DNA from: Daedaleopsis sinensis
Lineage: Eukaryota > Basidiomycota > Agaricomycetes > Polyporales > Polyporaceae
Length of the DNA stretch: 64,000 nucleotides
Direction of reading: 5' to 3'
Assembly: GCA_033807695.1 (NCBI GenBank)
Contig: CM066306.1
Span: 806,001 to 870,000, forward strand
The first letter of the stretch is position 1. Every line of letters begins with the position of its first letter. Shown piece by piece: positions 11,530-23,934 of this stretch. The notes beneath the pieces were generated by a model that saw only the letters and a list, made by a program, of their open reading frames with translations, was not told the origin of the DNA and did not search any database. Position numbers and translations under genes: made by a program.

Positions 11530-13539
11530 TGGTGGTGGACAGTTAAAAGTGGTAGCTCTCGGTATCGAGGAGTGGTGCTGGTACTTCCAGCCAGCCCGGA
11601 CCTATGATTCTCTTAAATACGATGACGCTGACGCTCTCCCCATATCGTTGATTGTGTACATCTATACACTATCGCAGCGTGTCAATGGGAAGGCTTGAAG
11701 AAGAAGTTAGCATAGATAGTAATGATGAAAACTCGGCATTACAACACGAAAATACACCCTATACATCATTAATACATGTAAGTAATGCTGAAGGACACAA
11801 CTAGTACGATGTAATGAGGCACGCACCGTTATGTACAACCCGTCCTCCGTGATTTAATTCCGCTCTGACGCGATATATGTACCGACTCTCTCGGACTCCG
11901 GAGAATGCCTTGTCGCGATCAGCGAAGTGTCGCGAGCGGAGCACTTACGCCGATGCTGGAGGTGATCTGTGCAGCTGAACATGAGTTGTGTCAGGTCCGA
12001 CTCTGAACAAGGGGCAAAGGGGAGCACGCACGAGCACATCCACTATTGCTTTTCCGCCATAAGGTGAGCCAAGATTTCCTTTCACACTGTGACTGCTTTG
12101 GGGCTTGTTCGGACAGCACGCTGTCACTCAGACATCAAGACATCGGAGGCTACCAAGAGAGAATTCATGGGCCTATTCAAAAGAGACTCGGAGTCAACTG
12201 TATCGGTCGGCCTCGAGGGTACTTATCTGACACGCTCCATGAGCATGGCCGAGCATGACTCGGAAATCTTCTTGTCCAGCCGATGAATGCATGGCGAAAG
12301 TCGACGGAACGCTACCTAACGCTACGTACAGGTTTGAGCTTGTACCAGGTTTGCACCGCTCTTGCACCGGGGACAATATAGTAAGGATGTGAGGAGCCTG
12401 TGCGTCTGGTATTCGGGATGACGATCGTAGCCGCAGAGAGGCTGTCCACGGACATACGGCGGAGTACATCTGTCGGCGGCTCGGAGAAACCCAGTTCGAG
12501 ACTGAACGTGTTAACGATGTACCTGAGAGACATGTCGAGGTGTGCGGTGTTGGGACGCTTCGTACGTGTGACAAGGCTCTTCGTGAACATCGCGAGGTGC
12601 ACGATACATAAGGGAGCTCGCATATTGCGCACTTAGACCTATCAAACGGCGGAAAGCGTACAGAGATCGGAGTGTGGGTGCGTCTTGTCCTTATCAGGAG
12701 GGATCCTTCAATCGTCTGCCGGGAGAATGACCTCTGAGCTCTTATAGTGACATACACGGGTTACGAATAAGTACGCTTTCACCGCAAATAATGATGTCAC
12801 GTACCTTTGAGTCCGGGCCGATACCATATGACAAGAGCTCCTGAACGGTAGCTTCAAAGGCTGTTAGCCAGCTAATCCGCTACCTGTCAATTCATTGGTG
12901 TCCTCATTATCAGACACTGCCTTGGTCTACGAGAGCTCGTGTTGGTGTGCGAGAGAGACGCACTTACAAGGTAGTAGCTCCTTTTAAATTGGAGTCTTAC
13001 TTTGGGAACTTGAAGACTGTGATCAGTGAGCACCACCGTGACAAGTCCTGGTGCGTTTTTGGATGAAAACCGTCGACCGTGGACTGAGACTTGAACCCGG
13101 CAGTATTCCTAGGGTCATATTGGTGATTAGTTCTTTTAAAGAGTTCATAGCGTGTGATAGGCCCGGAGAGCAAAGAGGCAGAGCAGATGGGATGTAGTCG
13201 AGACTCGAGACAACGAGACATGGGTTTATGGGTTTTCCGAAGGTAACAGAAGCGCCAAAGCTGTGCTGCAGAGACCCTGCCCGGAATGCTCTGAGTTTAA
13301 TGGGCAAGCCTGAGGCCGGAGAGAAGTGCATTGTTTGGGCTTTCACGACTTAGCTCAAGATTCACGTCGATGTGTTGGAGAAACGAGCATAAAAGAAGTA
13401 CATTCTGTGGGTCTCGTAAACGTAATCTCACCATAGGTACGTAAACAGCCTGTACTACAGGCGAAACAACTGCCCATGCTTCACGCGATAGTACAACGAG
13501 TGGTATATCATTGGAACAGCACACAGTTCAGGTCTTTAC
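11530..13539. other. Spacer between P450 copies 1 and 2, possible unknown exon
   Basis: No gene could be assembled. On the minus strand, roughly 12632-12330 reads as a well-behaved protein segment (RYIVNTFSLELGFSEPP, SAATIVIPNTRR, PYYIVPGARAVQTWYKLKP) that ends at a good donor (GTACGTAG). I do not recognise it; it could be an exon of a decayed or missed gene. The rest shows no motif. The part just above 11529 holds promoter sequence similar to that of P450 copies 2 and 3. Confidence 0.35.
11612..11619 (-). promoter_or_regulatory. TATA-like box of P450 copy 1
   Basis: On the minus strand TATTTAAG lies about 85 bases before the ATG. Shared flanking words (GAGAGCG, ACCAGCACCAC) match the upstream regions of P450 copies 2 and 3, which carry TATAAAGG at the same place. 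Confidence 0.45.
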
Positions 13540-15951
13540 CTACTGGACGAGGGAGAGGCGGAGTGGCATCGCGACGCTCAGCTCTTCCTTCCCAGCCACA
13601 ATGGGTATCATGATCAGTCCGGCCGGGGCTCGTTTGATGATCACCTTCTCCGCCGGAAGGGAGAACTGGAACTTCTCCACCAGATCGGTGAGGATGGTCT
13701 GCATCTCGATCACACTGCCGCACGGTCACACCAGATCAGTACGCAGTGGGGGATCTGAACATGTTTAATGACATACCTGAACCTCCAGCCGATGCATGCA
13801 CGAACGCCCGCAGCTAGAGATCAAGCTCATGGTTAGCAGTCTCGACTACAGATCTGGGCATGACTGCACGTACAAAAAGTCATTCTAACGCACCGGCATC
13901 AGGGCTGTTTCTCCACAGGATAAAGACTGGCACTCACAAGTTCGAGAAAACACCGACACTAGTCTGCTTGCCCATGTCAGGCCTGAACCACCGGTCCGGA
14001 TTCCACTCGTCGGCATCTGCGCCCCAGATGTCGGCTAAGCTATAAGCACATATGGATAAGTGAGGACTCATAAAGTGGGCAAGCATACATGGAAGAGAAT
14101 TACCGGTGGTATGCGGCGAACGACGTGTAGACGACCTGCCCGGCACGAACAGGGATCTCCGTCACGGTCTCGCCCGTCTCTGACACGACGGGGTACTGGA
14201 GCGGAATGATGTCGTCCTTGCTCGCAGCGCGGGGGAGAGCAGAGACTATGGAATGGAACCGGAGCGTCTCCTGCAGTGAGCGAGTAGATCATGAGTGAAA
14301 CGGGCGGGAGCAGTATTGGGGGTGCGCACTGACCTTGATTGCATTCATAGTCAGCGTGAGCCTGTCCATATCCTCAATGGTGAAGTCGCTGTCCCCGCGG
14401 GCCGTGACCTGTGCGCGCATCTCGCGGATCTCCTCGCGCATACGATCCTGGTATTCCGGGTTGCGCGATAGCTCGTACAGGAGAAACGTGAGGGTAGACG
14501 AGGTTGTCTCATGGCCTGCAGTAGTAAGCGTGAACATTTCCGCCAAGAGCTCAGCATCTGACAAACGAGCTTTGACGTCTGCAGAGCTGTTAGCGCGAAC
14601 TAGAATAGTAGTGAGTTCTCGCTAGTGATGATATAGTAGTTATCATGCACATACTGAGTAGACTCATGACATCCTTGCTCCCTGTCATCTTCTCCACGTC
14701 GATATTCGCACGCTGTTCATGAATGATCCGTTTCCCGTATTCGACGTAAAGGTCGTGCATCTGACGGATGCGGGTGAAGGGGTGCAACGGGATGTATCGG
14801 AAGCTGTCGAGGAGCGGCTGGGGTAGATAATCCCATATGGCCACGAAGACCGAGAACAGGGGGGACGGCATGTAACTGATGTCTTTACTGCAATGGAGGT
14901 CGAGCATGAGACTACCACGCAGCACATGATAGTCTTACTGCAACTCACAAGAGGTTTTCGTAAGCAAGCGACATGGGGTTGTTGCCGTTATCGAGTGCCT
15001 CGTATTGGAAATCGAATGCAGCTGGCGGAAAAAAGGGGTGAGGTGTGCTCCGTCGTCCTTGAAGGACTGCGGCCTGTGAACGCACCTTCGCCAATGATAT
15101 CCAGGGTCGCGCGTGACAACCATTTGTTGACCAATACGTCAACCTGATCGGTACCGCTACTGGAGAGCTCCTCTTTCCACTTCTCTGCCAACTGGAACAA
15201 TCGGAAACAATGATCGATAATGTTGTTAGTACTAATCAGGTATGGTGGAAAGAGCCATGCCTTGTTCGAGAGTCGCCTAAAAACCGGGACGAACGTTCGA
15301 AGATGAGTCAAGCTGAACGCTGGGTTCATGCTCCTACGGTGCCGTTGATGGGACTCTTGAGCTGTCGGGATACACCGTGTTATGCGAGCTCTAGTAGAAA
15401 GCCAAGCGCTGTGCGACGTACTCGGAGCGGCTATGATGCTGGGACCCGACAACAACGTTCCGATTTGGTTCTGCGACGCTCGTTTCACGTAGTTGTAGCC
15501 TGACTTGTGATAGATATGCTGCATCGCCTACATAGCATCGCTAAGCATTGTGCCTTGAGTGCACGACCGCGAGACGTCTTACCTTTGGATCGGCGGTCAT
15601 GAGAACATCCGTCTGCACGAACAACAGATTGAGCGGATGTACAAGGCGTTGATAGTGAACGCACTCACCCCAAAGTTGCCCCCGATCTTCCACGTCGGAC
15701 CGTATTCACGCAGGTATTTGAATTCCAAACCACCAACCTCGTCCTGGGTTAAAATAGCCGATTCGTGCCCTGGACAACGGATGGTTCGGCTTAGGGTTAC
15801 GGATAGCGCATCGTGATGAAGACATACCGGACAGCAGGGATAGCGGCGGCGGTCCACGGATGTGCCTGATGGTGCTCCGACGGAAGACACGATAGAAGGC
15901 AAGCAAAACGACGGCGAGTGTCACAGAAGCAACGAGGGCAGGGCTGATCAT
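13540..15951 (-). CDS. Cytochrome P450, copy 2
   Basis: Heme monooxygenase, predicted ER-anchored by an N-terminal hydrophobic segment (MISPALVASVTLAVVLLAFY) and the hinge RHIRGPP. About 12 exons with the same architecture as copies 1 and 3. Motifs: I-helix AGHETTSSTLTF, ETLRFHS (ExxR), NPDRWFRPDMG, and the heme loop FSAGVRACIGWRF, assembled through the 11-base micro-exon AATGACTTTTT. It ends in MPLRLSLVQ, stop at 13540-13542. Spliced frames are open throughout. It is very close to copy 3 (30746-33161) in exons, introns and upstream DNA, and the two form the arms of an inverted duplication. Small differences from copy 3 in the last exon are multiples of three, which suggests both have been under coding constraint. 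Confidence 0.9.
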
Positions 15952-17395
15952 GGCGGATTGTAGGTGAACTATTGTGATCTAAGAGAGCTGACTGGGCGGG
16001 GGTGTCAAGGGATAGTGCTGTGGTGCTGGTGTATCTGGGCAGATAGGCGGGGCCTTTATACGGCGAAGCTGGCGCTCTCCTTCTTGACCTCGGAAAGCGG
16101 GGCCTCTCGAACATAGTCGGTTGGTCATGACTTTGCTTCGATTGTGGGCACGGCGTAAGGATGGTTTACGCCAGCGCGCTGTTTTCCATGGGAAGGTAGA
16201 AGCTGAGCGACAACATAGCTGTGACGCCAATGGGAACGCTCGGGTTGACAGCATAAGGACACATTACACCTAGTTTATCCGGACTTGAATGCTCAGCTTT
16301 GTGACCATGAATGACAGTGATACGTTGCGTGAACATCAAGTATCTCCTGTTTAAGGTGAGTTGTTTACATTGTTAACGTGATGCTCAGCGCGCTGGACCC
16401 AATCCTCACCTGCATACAATGTTCCAATGTTGGATGGTCGACAAGTGCAATTAGCTATCGGTTGCGTGATAGCTAGCTCGTAACGCGGGACAAGAATACG
16501 TACGAACACATGCGGCATTTGTATAGATGCACATACCCTCGTGACGAGGATGGAGTTCTTCATCCGCATTGTTGCCAACTCATATCCCGTCCGCGAGACC
16601 ATACTGCAAGAACCAACGTCGAGACCTAGACGGGATGCTCGACAAGAAGCGCCGCGAACCTTCGTCTTCCGGGATCCAGGCGCGGTTGAACGTTGAACTT
16701 TAACGTTGAACGGTGGTTTCCCGCCCGGGCGCCGAACGAGGCTCACGATAGCTCCGAGCGGGCTATCCTTCTCAGTGGATAAACACATCATATGTGACGT
16801 GATGAACTGTTGTTGGTATCGTGTTCAGTCCGGCGCGTAGGGCAGAATCATGTGTCAAGGAACGCGTCTGGTGTGAATAGAACGCCAGGATAAGTAACAT
16901 TCTGATAACCCTCTGTTCTTTGTGACCACGACGCTGGGGTGGCTAGAGTCACCGTCGGCATGTTTCCTGCGGGTTTTGTACGTGGTGATACTGACCTCGA
17001 ATACGCGGCGGCGTGGAACGTAAAACGCTCACCTGGAGTAAGAGGAAGTTTCGAGGCCATGACGGCAGCATGTGAAATCGGGGTTTTCGAATTATTTGCT
17101 TCCCCGGCGTCGTGTTATGCTATCACCGTGAGAGATGCGAGGGAGGATGAGCAACATATTGCCGATGTTTTGAAAGGAGGCATGGAGGCATTGAGGCACG
17201 AATGCATCAGAGCGCAACGCTCGATGGACTATCTTGGGGCTTATTCCGTCACCACACGTGGGGTCTGCACTTGTCAATTAAGGGAGCCTGGGTGAGCGAT
17301 AAGTACACATGAACAACATACTGGTCTCCGATCGGCGAAAAATGTCCCTGGTCATACATAGCCAATGTCAAATACATCATAGGACTCACGACAAA
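15952..17395. other. Spacer between P450-2 and PPT1
   Basis: Upstream DNA of P450-2; most of 15952-16985 is shared with the second arm at 29.7-30.7 kb. The frames at 16351-16791 and 16939-17295 show no motif, and the first is not kept open in the duplicate, so it is probably not coding. 16986-17395 is single-copy here and is the likely 3' region of PPT1. Confidence 0.5.
16053..16060 (-). promoter_or_regulatory. TATA box of P450 copy 2
   Basis: TATAAAGG on the minus strand, about 100 bases before the ATG at 15951. The same motif at the same spacing precedes P450 copy 3. Confidence 0.55.
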
Positions 17396-18549
17396 TTAGC
17401 TCTGCACTCTGAGGAGAGCATCCGCTCTCTGATCATGGTCGTCCCCAAGGAACCCACCCACGTACTTCTTGACAAGCGGCTGCCAGCACGCGTCCGAAAT
17501 CTCCATATGACGGCCCTCGCACGTCTCGAGCATGACGCGTCCGCTCTCGTCGAGGGCACGCAGTCCGATCCAGTCGTGCGTGTACAGGGGCTGCAGGCGC
17601 ATCGGCACTATGGTCTTCTCGTCGCTGCCCATGACGTCGTCCTCGGGCGCGAACGAACCGAACCAGGCAGTTTCCTTCGGGACAACAGTCGTGTCCTTGG
17701 AGAAGAGCACGAGCACGAGCGCGTTCAGCGACGCGAGGTTGTCCGCGAACGTGTGGTTGAGCGCGTCCGGGAGCTCGTTGTTGATCACGGGGAGAAACTT
17801 GTTGTACTTGAGGTACGCGTCAAGCTGCGCTGGGTCGCGATAATATTGTGCCTGGATGATATCAACAAGACAAGACTTGTGTCTGGTCACAGCAAGGTTG
17901 TGTGAGGGTGTGACTGCTCACCTGTACGAGGTTGCGTTGAGCCCACTCCGTGTATACACCTCCGCGGGCGGCGCGACGGGCGAGCTGGCAAGGTACGTCC
18001 CATACACTACACTTCGGGAGGTCCGAGATGCCCATATGCTGCGAGCCGAAGGTGATGAGGTTATTGATGGGGGGCGTGTTGTACTTCTCAACGTAGGCCC
18101 GAAGAAACTGTCCACCTATACGTGCGTCATGAACTCACTCTTCCTGCACTCGACGACGTGACTCACCTTGTGAGAATCCAATCGCGTCGAACCCTGCTGA
18201 AAGCTGCGTGACATTCGCCAGTTGGCCCGCTACCAACTCAAGCTGCTCTTCCACACTGCCAAACTTCGCGAGAGCTCGTCGGTGTACGGGCTTAAACTTC
18301 CGAGCGAGACGTACTCACGAAACCAGCTTTCTGATCCTCTTCCAAGTCCTCCTTGATGTACACCGAGTGAATGAAAAGCCCAGGGTGCATCTCTTTGATG
18401 AGATTCATGAACTCTAGCATTCCGGAGGAACCGTACGAGTCGCCCATTCCGTGCCAAATGACTAGAGGTCGTCTTGGGGTCACCGGGTTCGACAGTACAT
18501 GGCTGATTACAAAGAGCAGAGCGGTTCCAACAGCTAGCAGTCGAATCAT
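17396..18549 (-). CDS. PPT1: Palmitoyl-protein thioesterase (PPT1-like)
   Basis: Removes thioester-linked fatty acyl groups from cysteines of proteins, in the lysosome/vacuole or secretory route. The first exon (18549 downward) starts with a signal-peptide-like segment (MIRLLAVGTALLFVISHVLS), then RRPLVIWHGMGDSYGSSGM, typical of the family. Middle exons give EEQLELVAGQLA and the nucleophile motif AIGFSQG-GQFLRAY (GxSxG, split by an intron), then NNLITFGSQHMGISDLP and CSVWDVPCQ. The last exon runs YYRDPAQLDAYLKYNKFLP, FSKDTTVVPKETAWFG, HDWIGLRALDE (catalytic Asp region) and CEGRHMEIS (catalytic His). About 320 residues, the usual length. A broken copy of exon pieces lies at 29433-29681. Confidence 0.93.
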
Positions 18550-18944
18550 ATCGCTCGTCGTGAGTTGGGAGTGAAGAAGCTCTTCTAGAGTGACTGGCAG
18601 TACTAGTGACGGTGGAAACGAGTAACAAAAGCGCCGAACCCAGCGTTTACCCCGGTTTACCCCGCGGAGGGCCGGGACGGACCCCGGATACTGCATCCTA
18701 CTGCGGCCTTGATTGTGCGACCGCAAAGTCATGGAGGAGGACAGAGATATCTCACCATCGCCATGCACTTCAGGACGCCTGTTTCGCTAAATATGTCTCC
18801 AAGAAAGTTGTCCCAAGAGATATGGGACGAATGATATCATTCCAGACGTTAAACAGGCCAAGCGAACAGAATCCAGATGGCACAGAAACAGCCTGAGCAA
18901 CTTTGAGGGCAACCGAGAGTGCAGCCGAGGCCACTAGCAAGCCA
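18550..18944. other. Spacer between PPT1 and aminopeptidase
   Basis: 395 bases, upstream of PPT1 and downstream of the aminopeptidase gene. It holds a short direct repeat (GTTTACCCCG twice near 18646-18665). No other feature seen. Confidence 0.5.
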
Positions 18945-21900
18945 CTACGCGCTGCTCTAACCACCGTACAAGCTCTTCCGTTGAGCGCTGCCAAACCCAA
19001 GGTGGCACAAGGAATAAGTAAGTGATATTGTCGCACGCAAAGAAGCAAAAAGCCAAGTTGTACCTTGATCCATGCTGCTCGGGCCTGAATATTATCCAAA
19101 GCCTGTTTCAAAGCCATATCGTACCCAGAAGTGTCCTTGTCCTATGTAGCAGCGCATACCAACGTGTGAGCGCACCATTCGAGAGTACCAGCAGCGAGGG
19201 CAAACGGACGAACCTTGAAGAACGCAGCAGTCGCTACGTAGTCCTCCTCCGTCGACAACGTCTCAAACGACGTCTGCGCCGCGCAAGCACCGTAAGTACT
19301 CCTTAATAGTAAGACTGCCAGGAAGCGTGACCGATCCGCACTCACCTGGATCCACCGCGTCATGTTGAACGTGCCCGCGAACCGCTTCTCGAGCGCCGGG
19401 AAGTGAGCCTTCGTCTCCTCCGCGAGCAGTCGCCGCGTCGCGTAGTTGCGCTGCAGCCCGCGCGCGTAGTACAGCACGTCCTGGTTGCGCGCGCCATCGA
19501 GGATGAACGCGAACGTCGCCTCCGCGAGCGCGCGGTCCCTGCTGGCCCCGAGCGCGAGCATCGCGGAGAGCCCCTGCCCAGGGCTCTTGGGCTGGACCGC
19601 GATGGACTTGACGAGCTCCCACTCGGATTTCCCGCCTTCTTGCACTCCCTGTAATGGCATGACGTGAGGGCGCGATCCACTAAGACTTGTGAGTGTATGT
19701 GTGACTGCAGGGCTCACTATGCGGAACGCGATGTCCGAGAGGTGGCTAGGAATCTTCGAGACATCGCCGGTCTTGAGGAAGTGATCGAAGCGACTCTTCA
19801 GTTCCTGGACTACCCTGTAAACTAGTCAGCATAAAGTCCAAATGACCCGCGTAAAGACGTAGGGGTGGGCCCTCATGACACGTACGATGGTTCGCCCGCC
19901 ACGGCTGCCTGCTCGATCGCACTCGTCCGCAGCTGCAGCACGTTCGGGGAGTCGGCCTCAGAGTGCTCGTATCCAAGCCGCTTGACGAGCGGCAAGAAGA
20001 GGTCCTATAAAACGAACAACCAAAAGATCAGTCTCCATCCCACACAACCCCAAATGCGCCCCACCCTGCGGAAAGCATCGAGCAGCTCCACGACGTGCGG
20101 GTGCTCGTACCACGTCGAGGCGATGGCCGACAGGTTCGTCGCGATCGTGTCCAGAACGAAGTCTGCGCGCGCCGCTCCATCAGTCACTCGGTTGTGAAGG
20201 CGGGCGCTGCTACTGACATTCCGTCTCGCCCTTGAGCGAGCTGACCAGCCCGAGCGCGCTGCTCAGCGGGGCGTATCCCGCCTGCGCGAGCGCGAACGCG
20301 TCCAAGACGAGCCCGATGCGGTCCGAGAGCGTGAACGGCGAGTCGGGCGCGGTGGCTTGCTCCCCTAGCTTCGCCAGCCGCGCGGCGCTGTATCGGACGG
20401 CGACTGCAATCCGGCAGGCACAACACGCACGTTAGTCAGTCCGGATAACAGGGTCGAAGGGGGCATACAGGATACGTACAGAAGCCGGTCGTGCCTGCGT
20501 TCAGCTTGAACGGCCTGCCCGTGTCCAGCGGGATGAACTTCTCGCGCTCGTCGAGGAGGATGTCCTTGTCGAGCACAGGCGTCCCATCCTCGTCAACGGT
20601 GAGCAGACTGAGCGGGACTACCCAGACCGTCTCGTTGTCTTTCGGCTCGGCGGGGCCCGTCTCGAGGAACCTGTCCTGGCGGACGTGGATGCCGCCCTCC
20701 CGTTCTGTGACGGTGATGACCGGGTAGCCCATCTGCTTGATCCAGTTGTCCATCATCTTGGGGATGTCGAGGCCGGTCGCGGCCTGGATGCCCTCCCAGA
20801 GGTCTTTGGTGACGGTGTTCTTGTACATGTGCTTCTTGAGGTAGAGCGAGACGCCTTTCATGAAGCGCTCCTCGCCGACGTAGCTGGAGAGCATGCGGAG
20901 GACTGAAGATGAAGGCCAGGAACGCTCAGTGAGAGATGCGGTGTGATGATCGGAGTTACATACCAGAGCCAGCCTTTGCGTAGGACAGCGCGTCGAATAT
21001 CTGCGAGTAGATTACGGTGAACTTTATGAGTAGATAAGTATAACCACTGGGGTGCAGGCCCACCTGGAGAATCTTGCTTGCGTCCGGACACTCAACCTCG
21101 ACCGGATGCGAAGATAGCTTAGAGTCGAGTGACCTCGCACGCATGAAACTTGTTGACAAGAACTCGGAGTCCGAGTTCCATTCGGGCCAAATCCTACGAT
21201 GGCAGATGAAGATCGTTCATCGTAGGGGGCGAAGAAGACACTGACTTCTCTGAAACAACATGTCAATGGTGGCAACATGGGGATGCAGAAAGGACGCACC
21301 TAGAATCACCTTGTCTCCCATCTATAGCCAAGGGGCATCAACGAGCAGCCATGTGTCTGCGGAGCAATTGTGCATGGCTTACAAGAGTGGCAAACCCTAT
21401 GGAGCAGTAAGAATCTCCGGGAAACGACCACGGTGCAAGAAACGATCTTGGGCACACCTTCGTTCAGGTACAAATTATCCCACCACTCCATCGTAGTGAT
21501 ATCACCGAACCTGGCCATTGCATCAGCGCATACAGGACCGCATCACACGCAGTCAAGCCCACCACATGTGTGCCACTTCGTGACCGACCATGGATGCGAC
21601 GTCCTTCTTGTGCTGGATGTTGTTCGACGACTCGTCGTAGAGCAACCAGACGTTCCTCCCGACGATGAGACCCTGTAGACCATGGCTATCTGTGAGCGTC
21701 TCCATAACGCCAGCAAGTGACAAGTGCTGCACCCACCCAGTTCTCCATACCACCTACAAGATGATCTCTCCGTAAAGATCAGTGCGCGACTACGGTAGTC
21801 ATCCGAACACGCACCAAGGTCGAAGTCGCTCGATCCGAGCAGATCCAGTTTGGGCAGAGGGTACTCGACGTCGTACATCTGCTCGTAGACGGGCATAATC

Positions 21901-22963
21901 CGAGCAATAGTGTCGATGGCGAACCGCGCGTGCGGGATGCAGTCGGCGGTGACTGTACGAACCTTAGCGATCGCGCGCATGCGTACTTACCCGCACCAGG
22001 CTGGATGCTCACCGTAGAAGCGCAGCGGGCGCACCTTCCCGCTCAGCGGGCTGGTGTACGCGCTCTCGACGTACTCGAAAGGTCCGTTTGCATACGCGAT
22101 CAGGTAGGTCGACATCTGGACAGCGGGAATGCTTTCAGCACGACACGTCCGTGAAAGTGAGGATGAGAATGGACGCACGGGAGGAGTGGTCTGGAACTTC
22201 GTGACCTTCCACGCGGACGCGTCTGGCAGGAATGCCATCTTCTTCGTGATCCATGAGTCTCTTACGGCGTATTCAGGGTCGTATGGGCCCTCGGAAACGG
22301 CGGGCATGTTGCTGATGTTCACAGAGCCCTTCCGAGAGACCATGGTGATGGCGAACGTAGCCTTCAATGCGGGCTCGTCCCAGCAGGGGAACGCACGCCG
22401 CGCGGAAGTGGGCTGCAGAACAAGTATCATGAGCTCCTGCACCTCCCCACGAGTGCGGGAGACACCGGCATACCTGGAACTGGGTCAGAGCATAGATTGT
22501 CTTGCCGTCTGCCCCGCCGGTCGATTTGTAGTAGCCCATCATGTGGTCGGTGATCGGCGCATGGAACGAGATGGTGAGCTGCGCCGTCGATCCGGCGGGG
22601 AGGGCCTGTGCGAACGTGAAGATGGCGCGCTGCTGCACTAAGTCTAATTCTCTGGAGACGGCCTCCTGCGCGTCGCCTGCAGCTGGAGAAGCGTCTCCGG
22701 AAGACGACAGAGCGACCTCGCCCAGACTCAGCTCCAAGCAGTTGAGCACGATCTTGGCGGTCTCTTTGTTCACCTGTAGCCTGTGACCGTGGAGGTCAGG
22801 CATATGTCCATTGCACATGGCAGCATGGAGCTGCGTACTGGGTGGTAACTACGCCCTCAAACCTCAGATTCTCGAGGTCAGTGAGTATCTTGACGTCGTA
22901 GTGTGTCGGGACAACGTCTGTGGGAAGGCGGTAGTCCTTTGCATCGGCGGCGAGTTGTGACAT
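18945..22963 (-). CDS. M1 family zinc aminopeptidase (Ape2/puromycin-sensitive type)
   Basis: Cleaves N-terminal residues from peptides; cytosolic in this group. It starts MSQLAADAKDYRLPTDVVPTHY at 22963. In order: VNKETAKIVLNCLEL; PTSARRAFPCWDEPALKATF; a split AMENW (substrate N-terminus site); then VASMVGHEVAHMWFGD, the HExxH zinc site, followed by WWDNLYLNEG with the third zinc ligand (E). Next come PEWNSDSEF, HPVEVECPDA, IFDALSYAKAGSVLRML, and the ERAP1-like C-terminal domain (TTGFYRVRY, GRNQD-like GARNQDVLYYARGLQ, FNMTRWIQ). The last exon was recovered by hand: RAAWIK joins RSTEELVRWLEQRV and a TAG at 18945-18947. Many introns; about 890 residues, full length. No signal peptide. Housekeeping gene, divergent to DAD2. 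Confidence 0.94.
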
Positions 22964-23439
22964 TCTGATTGATGTCCAGCTAGAAGCTTAACAAGATTAG
23001 CCTGAATACGTGGTTTTGGCCTCAAAGCCTGAGACGTTCTGCTGGACCCTAGTACATGTACACAAATGAATATCAATTCTAGTACTCACCGTGCAACCTG
23101 GTCGTGTCAGACAGCACTAGTAGTGGCAAGCGTGGTTCGCAGTTCACTGCTACTGTTTATATCGCGGTACTATACGATCGCTTTCAGCGTACGCACAGAT
23201 TGGATCGAAGGCCGGCAGATACGACTCGGATGAGGGTGTCTGCGAGAGTTCGAGGTGGCAGATACAGGCCCGGGTCGATTAAGGTACTACTGATTAGATT
23301 GGCGCTCACGCCACCACGCCAAACCCGCCACACGAAGTTGGACTTGAACCTGTACGACCTCACGGGGTTCCCTTTCACTATCCTGGTCCTGCCCACCGGC
23401 ACTGCGGCGACAGCCTCTCACTCTTGGCTATCTTGAGAT
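22964..23439. promoter_or_regulatory. Divergent intergenic region, aminopeptidase / DAD2
   Basis: 476 bases between the ATG codons of two genes that point away from each other, so both promoters should lie here. The frame at 23104-23436 has no motif and ends just before the DAD2 start; I treat it as non-coding. Confidence 0.5.
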
Positions 23440-23934
23440 ATGCGTGCCTCTATCGCAGCATCCCGACAATCCCAACTCCCGGGGTCGGTCACGAACGCCG
23501 CGGCGACGGCAAAACTCCTCGAGAAGAAGAAAGAGTTCGAGGCGGTCGCTGCGCTCGAGCGGGCCAGCGCACAGTTTCTCAAGCGCATTGACGACCTGGG
23601 AGATGACTTTGACGTGATGGCCGACGCAGGCGTCGGTATGTGCCTATTATTTCTTCCATGCACGATACCCAAGGGCTTTTCTCTGAGCAAGCGGTGCAGT
23701 ACACGGGCAGGTGTTGGAGCAATGGCCCAACATGTTCCGGATACTCAGCTTATTCTGTACGTGCTTCTCTTGCTACTCATCCCTCCCCGACTGTTCTCAT
23801 GCTTGGGAATTACTCTAGTGGCGCAGCGCGAGCAAAATGCCGAGGACGAGGAGGCAGCCGCGTCCTCCGCAGGTCAACGGCTCGTGCGGGTTCCCATCGA
23901 AGAGCTGCGTCAGACAGAGCAGAAGACCTCTTGA
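23440..23934 (+). CDS. DAD2: DASH complex subunit Dad2
   Basis: Small subunit of the DASH/Dam1 ring that couples kinetochores to spindle microtubules in fungi. Three exons (23440-23635, 23700-23756, 23819-23934) join in frame to 122 residues. Exon 1 gives SRQSQLPGS and the coiled-coil start KLLEKKKEFEAVAALERASA, then DDLGDDFDVMADAGV. The 57-base middle exon encodes HGQVLEQWPNMFRILSLF, the family's best conserved block. The last exon is acidic and variable (QREQNAEDEEAAASS). Length and layout fit Dad2 of basidiomycetes. It could be missed by automatic calling because of the short middle exon. Confidence 0.92.
   Translation: MRASIAASRQSQLPGSVTNAAATAKLLEKKKEFEAVAALERASAQFLKRIDDLGDDFDVMADAGVGMCLLFLPCTIPKGFSLSKRCSTRAGVGAMAQHVPDTQLILYVLLLLLIPPRLFSCLGITLVAQREQNAEDEEAAASSAGQRLVRVPIEELRQTEQKTS

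Larger units (their letters stand above)
13540..16985 (-). repeat. Left arm of inverted segmental duplication (P450-2 plus upstream DNA)
   Basis: Reverse-complement similarity to 29682-33161 covers the P450 gene, its promoter (15952-16300), the stretch around 16340-16440 (word TGTTAACGTGATGCTCAGCG) and 16640-16985 (words CCGTCGGCATGTTTCCTGCG and GAACGCGTC). Between these blocks there are insertions and deletions. The limits are estimated by eye. Confidence 0.8.

Noticed and set aside
16351..16791. 146-codon minus-strand frame upstream of P450-2
   Set aside because: The duplicate at about 30 kb does not keep it open at comparable length; upstream DNA only.
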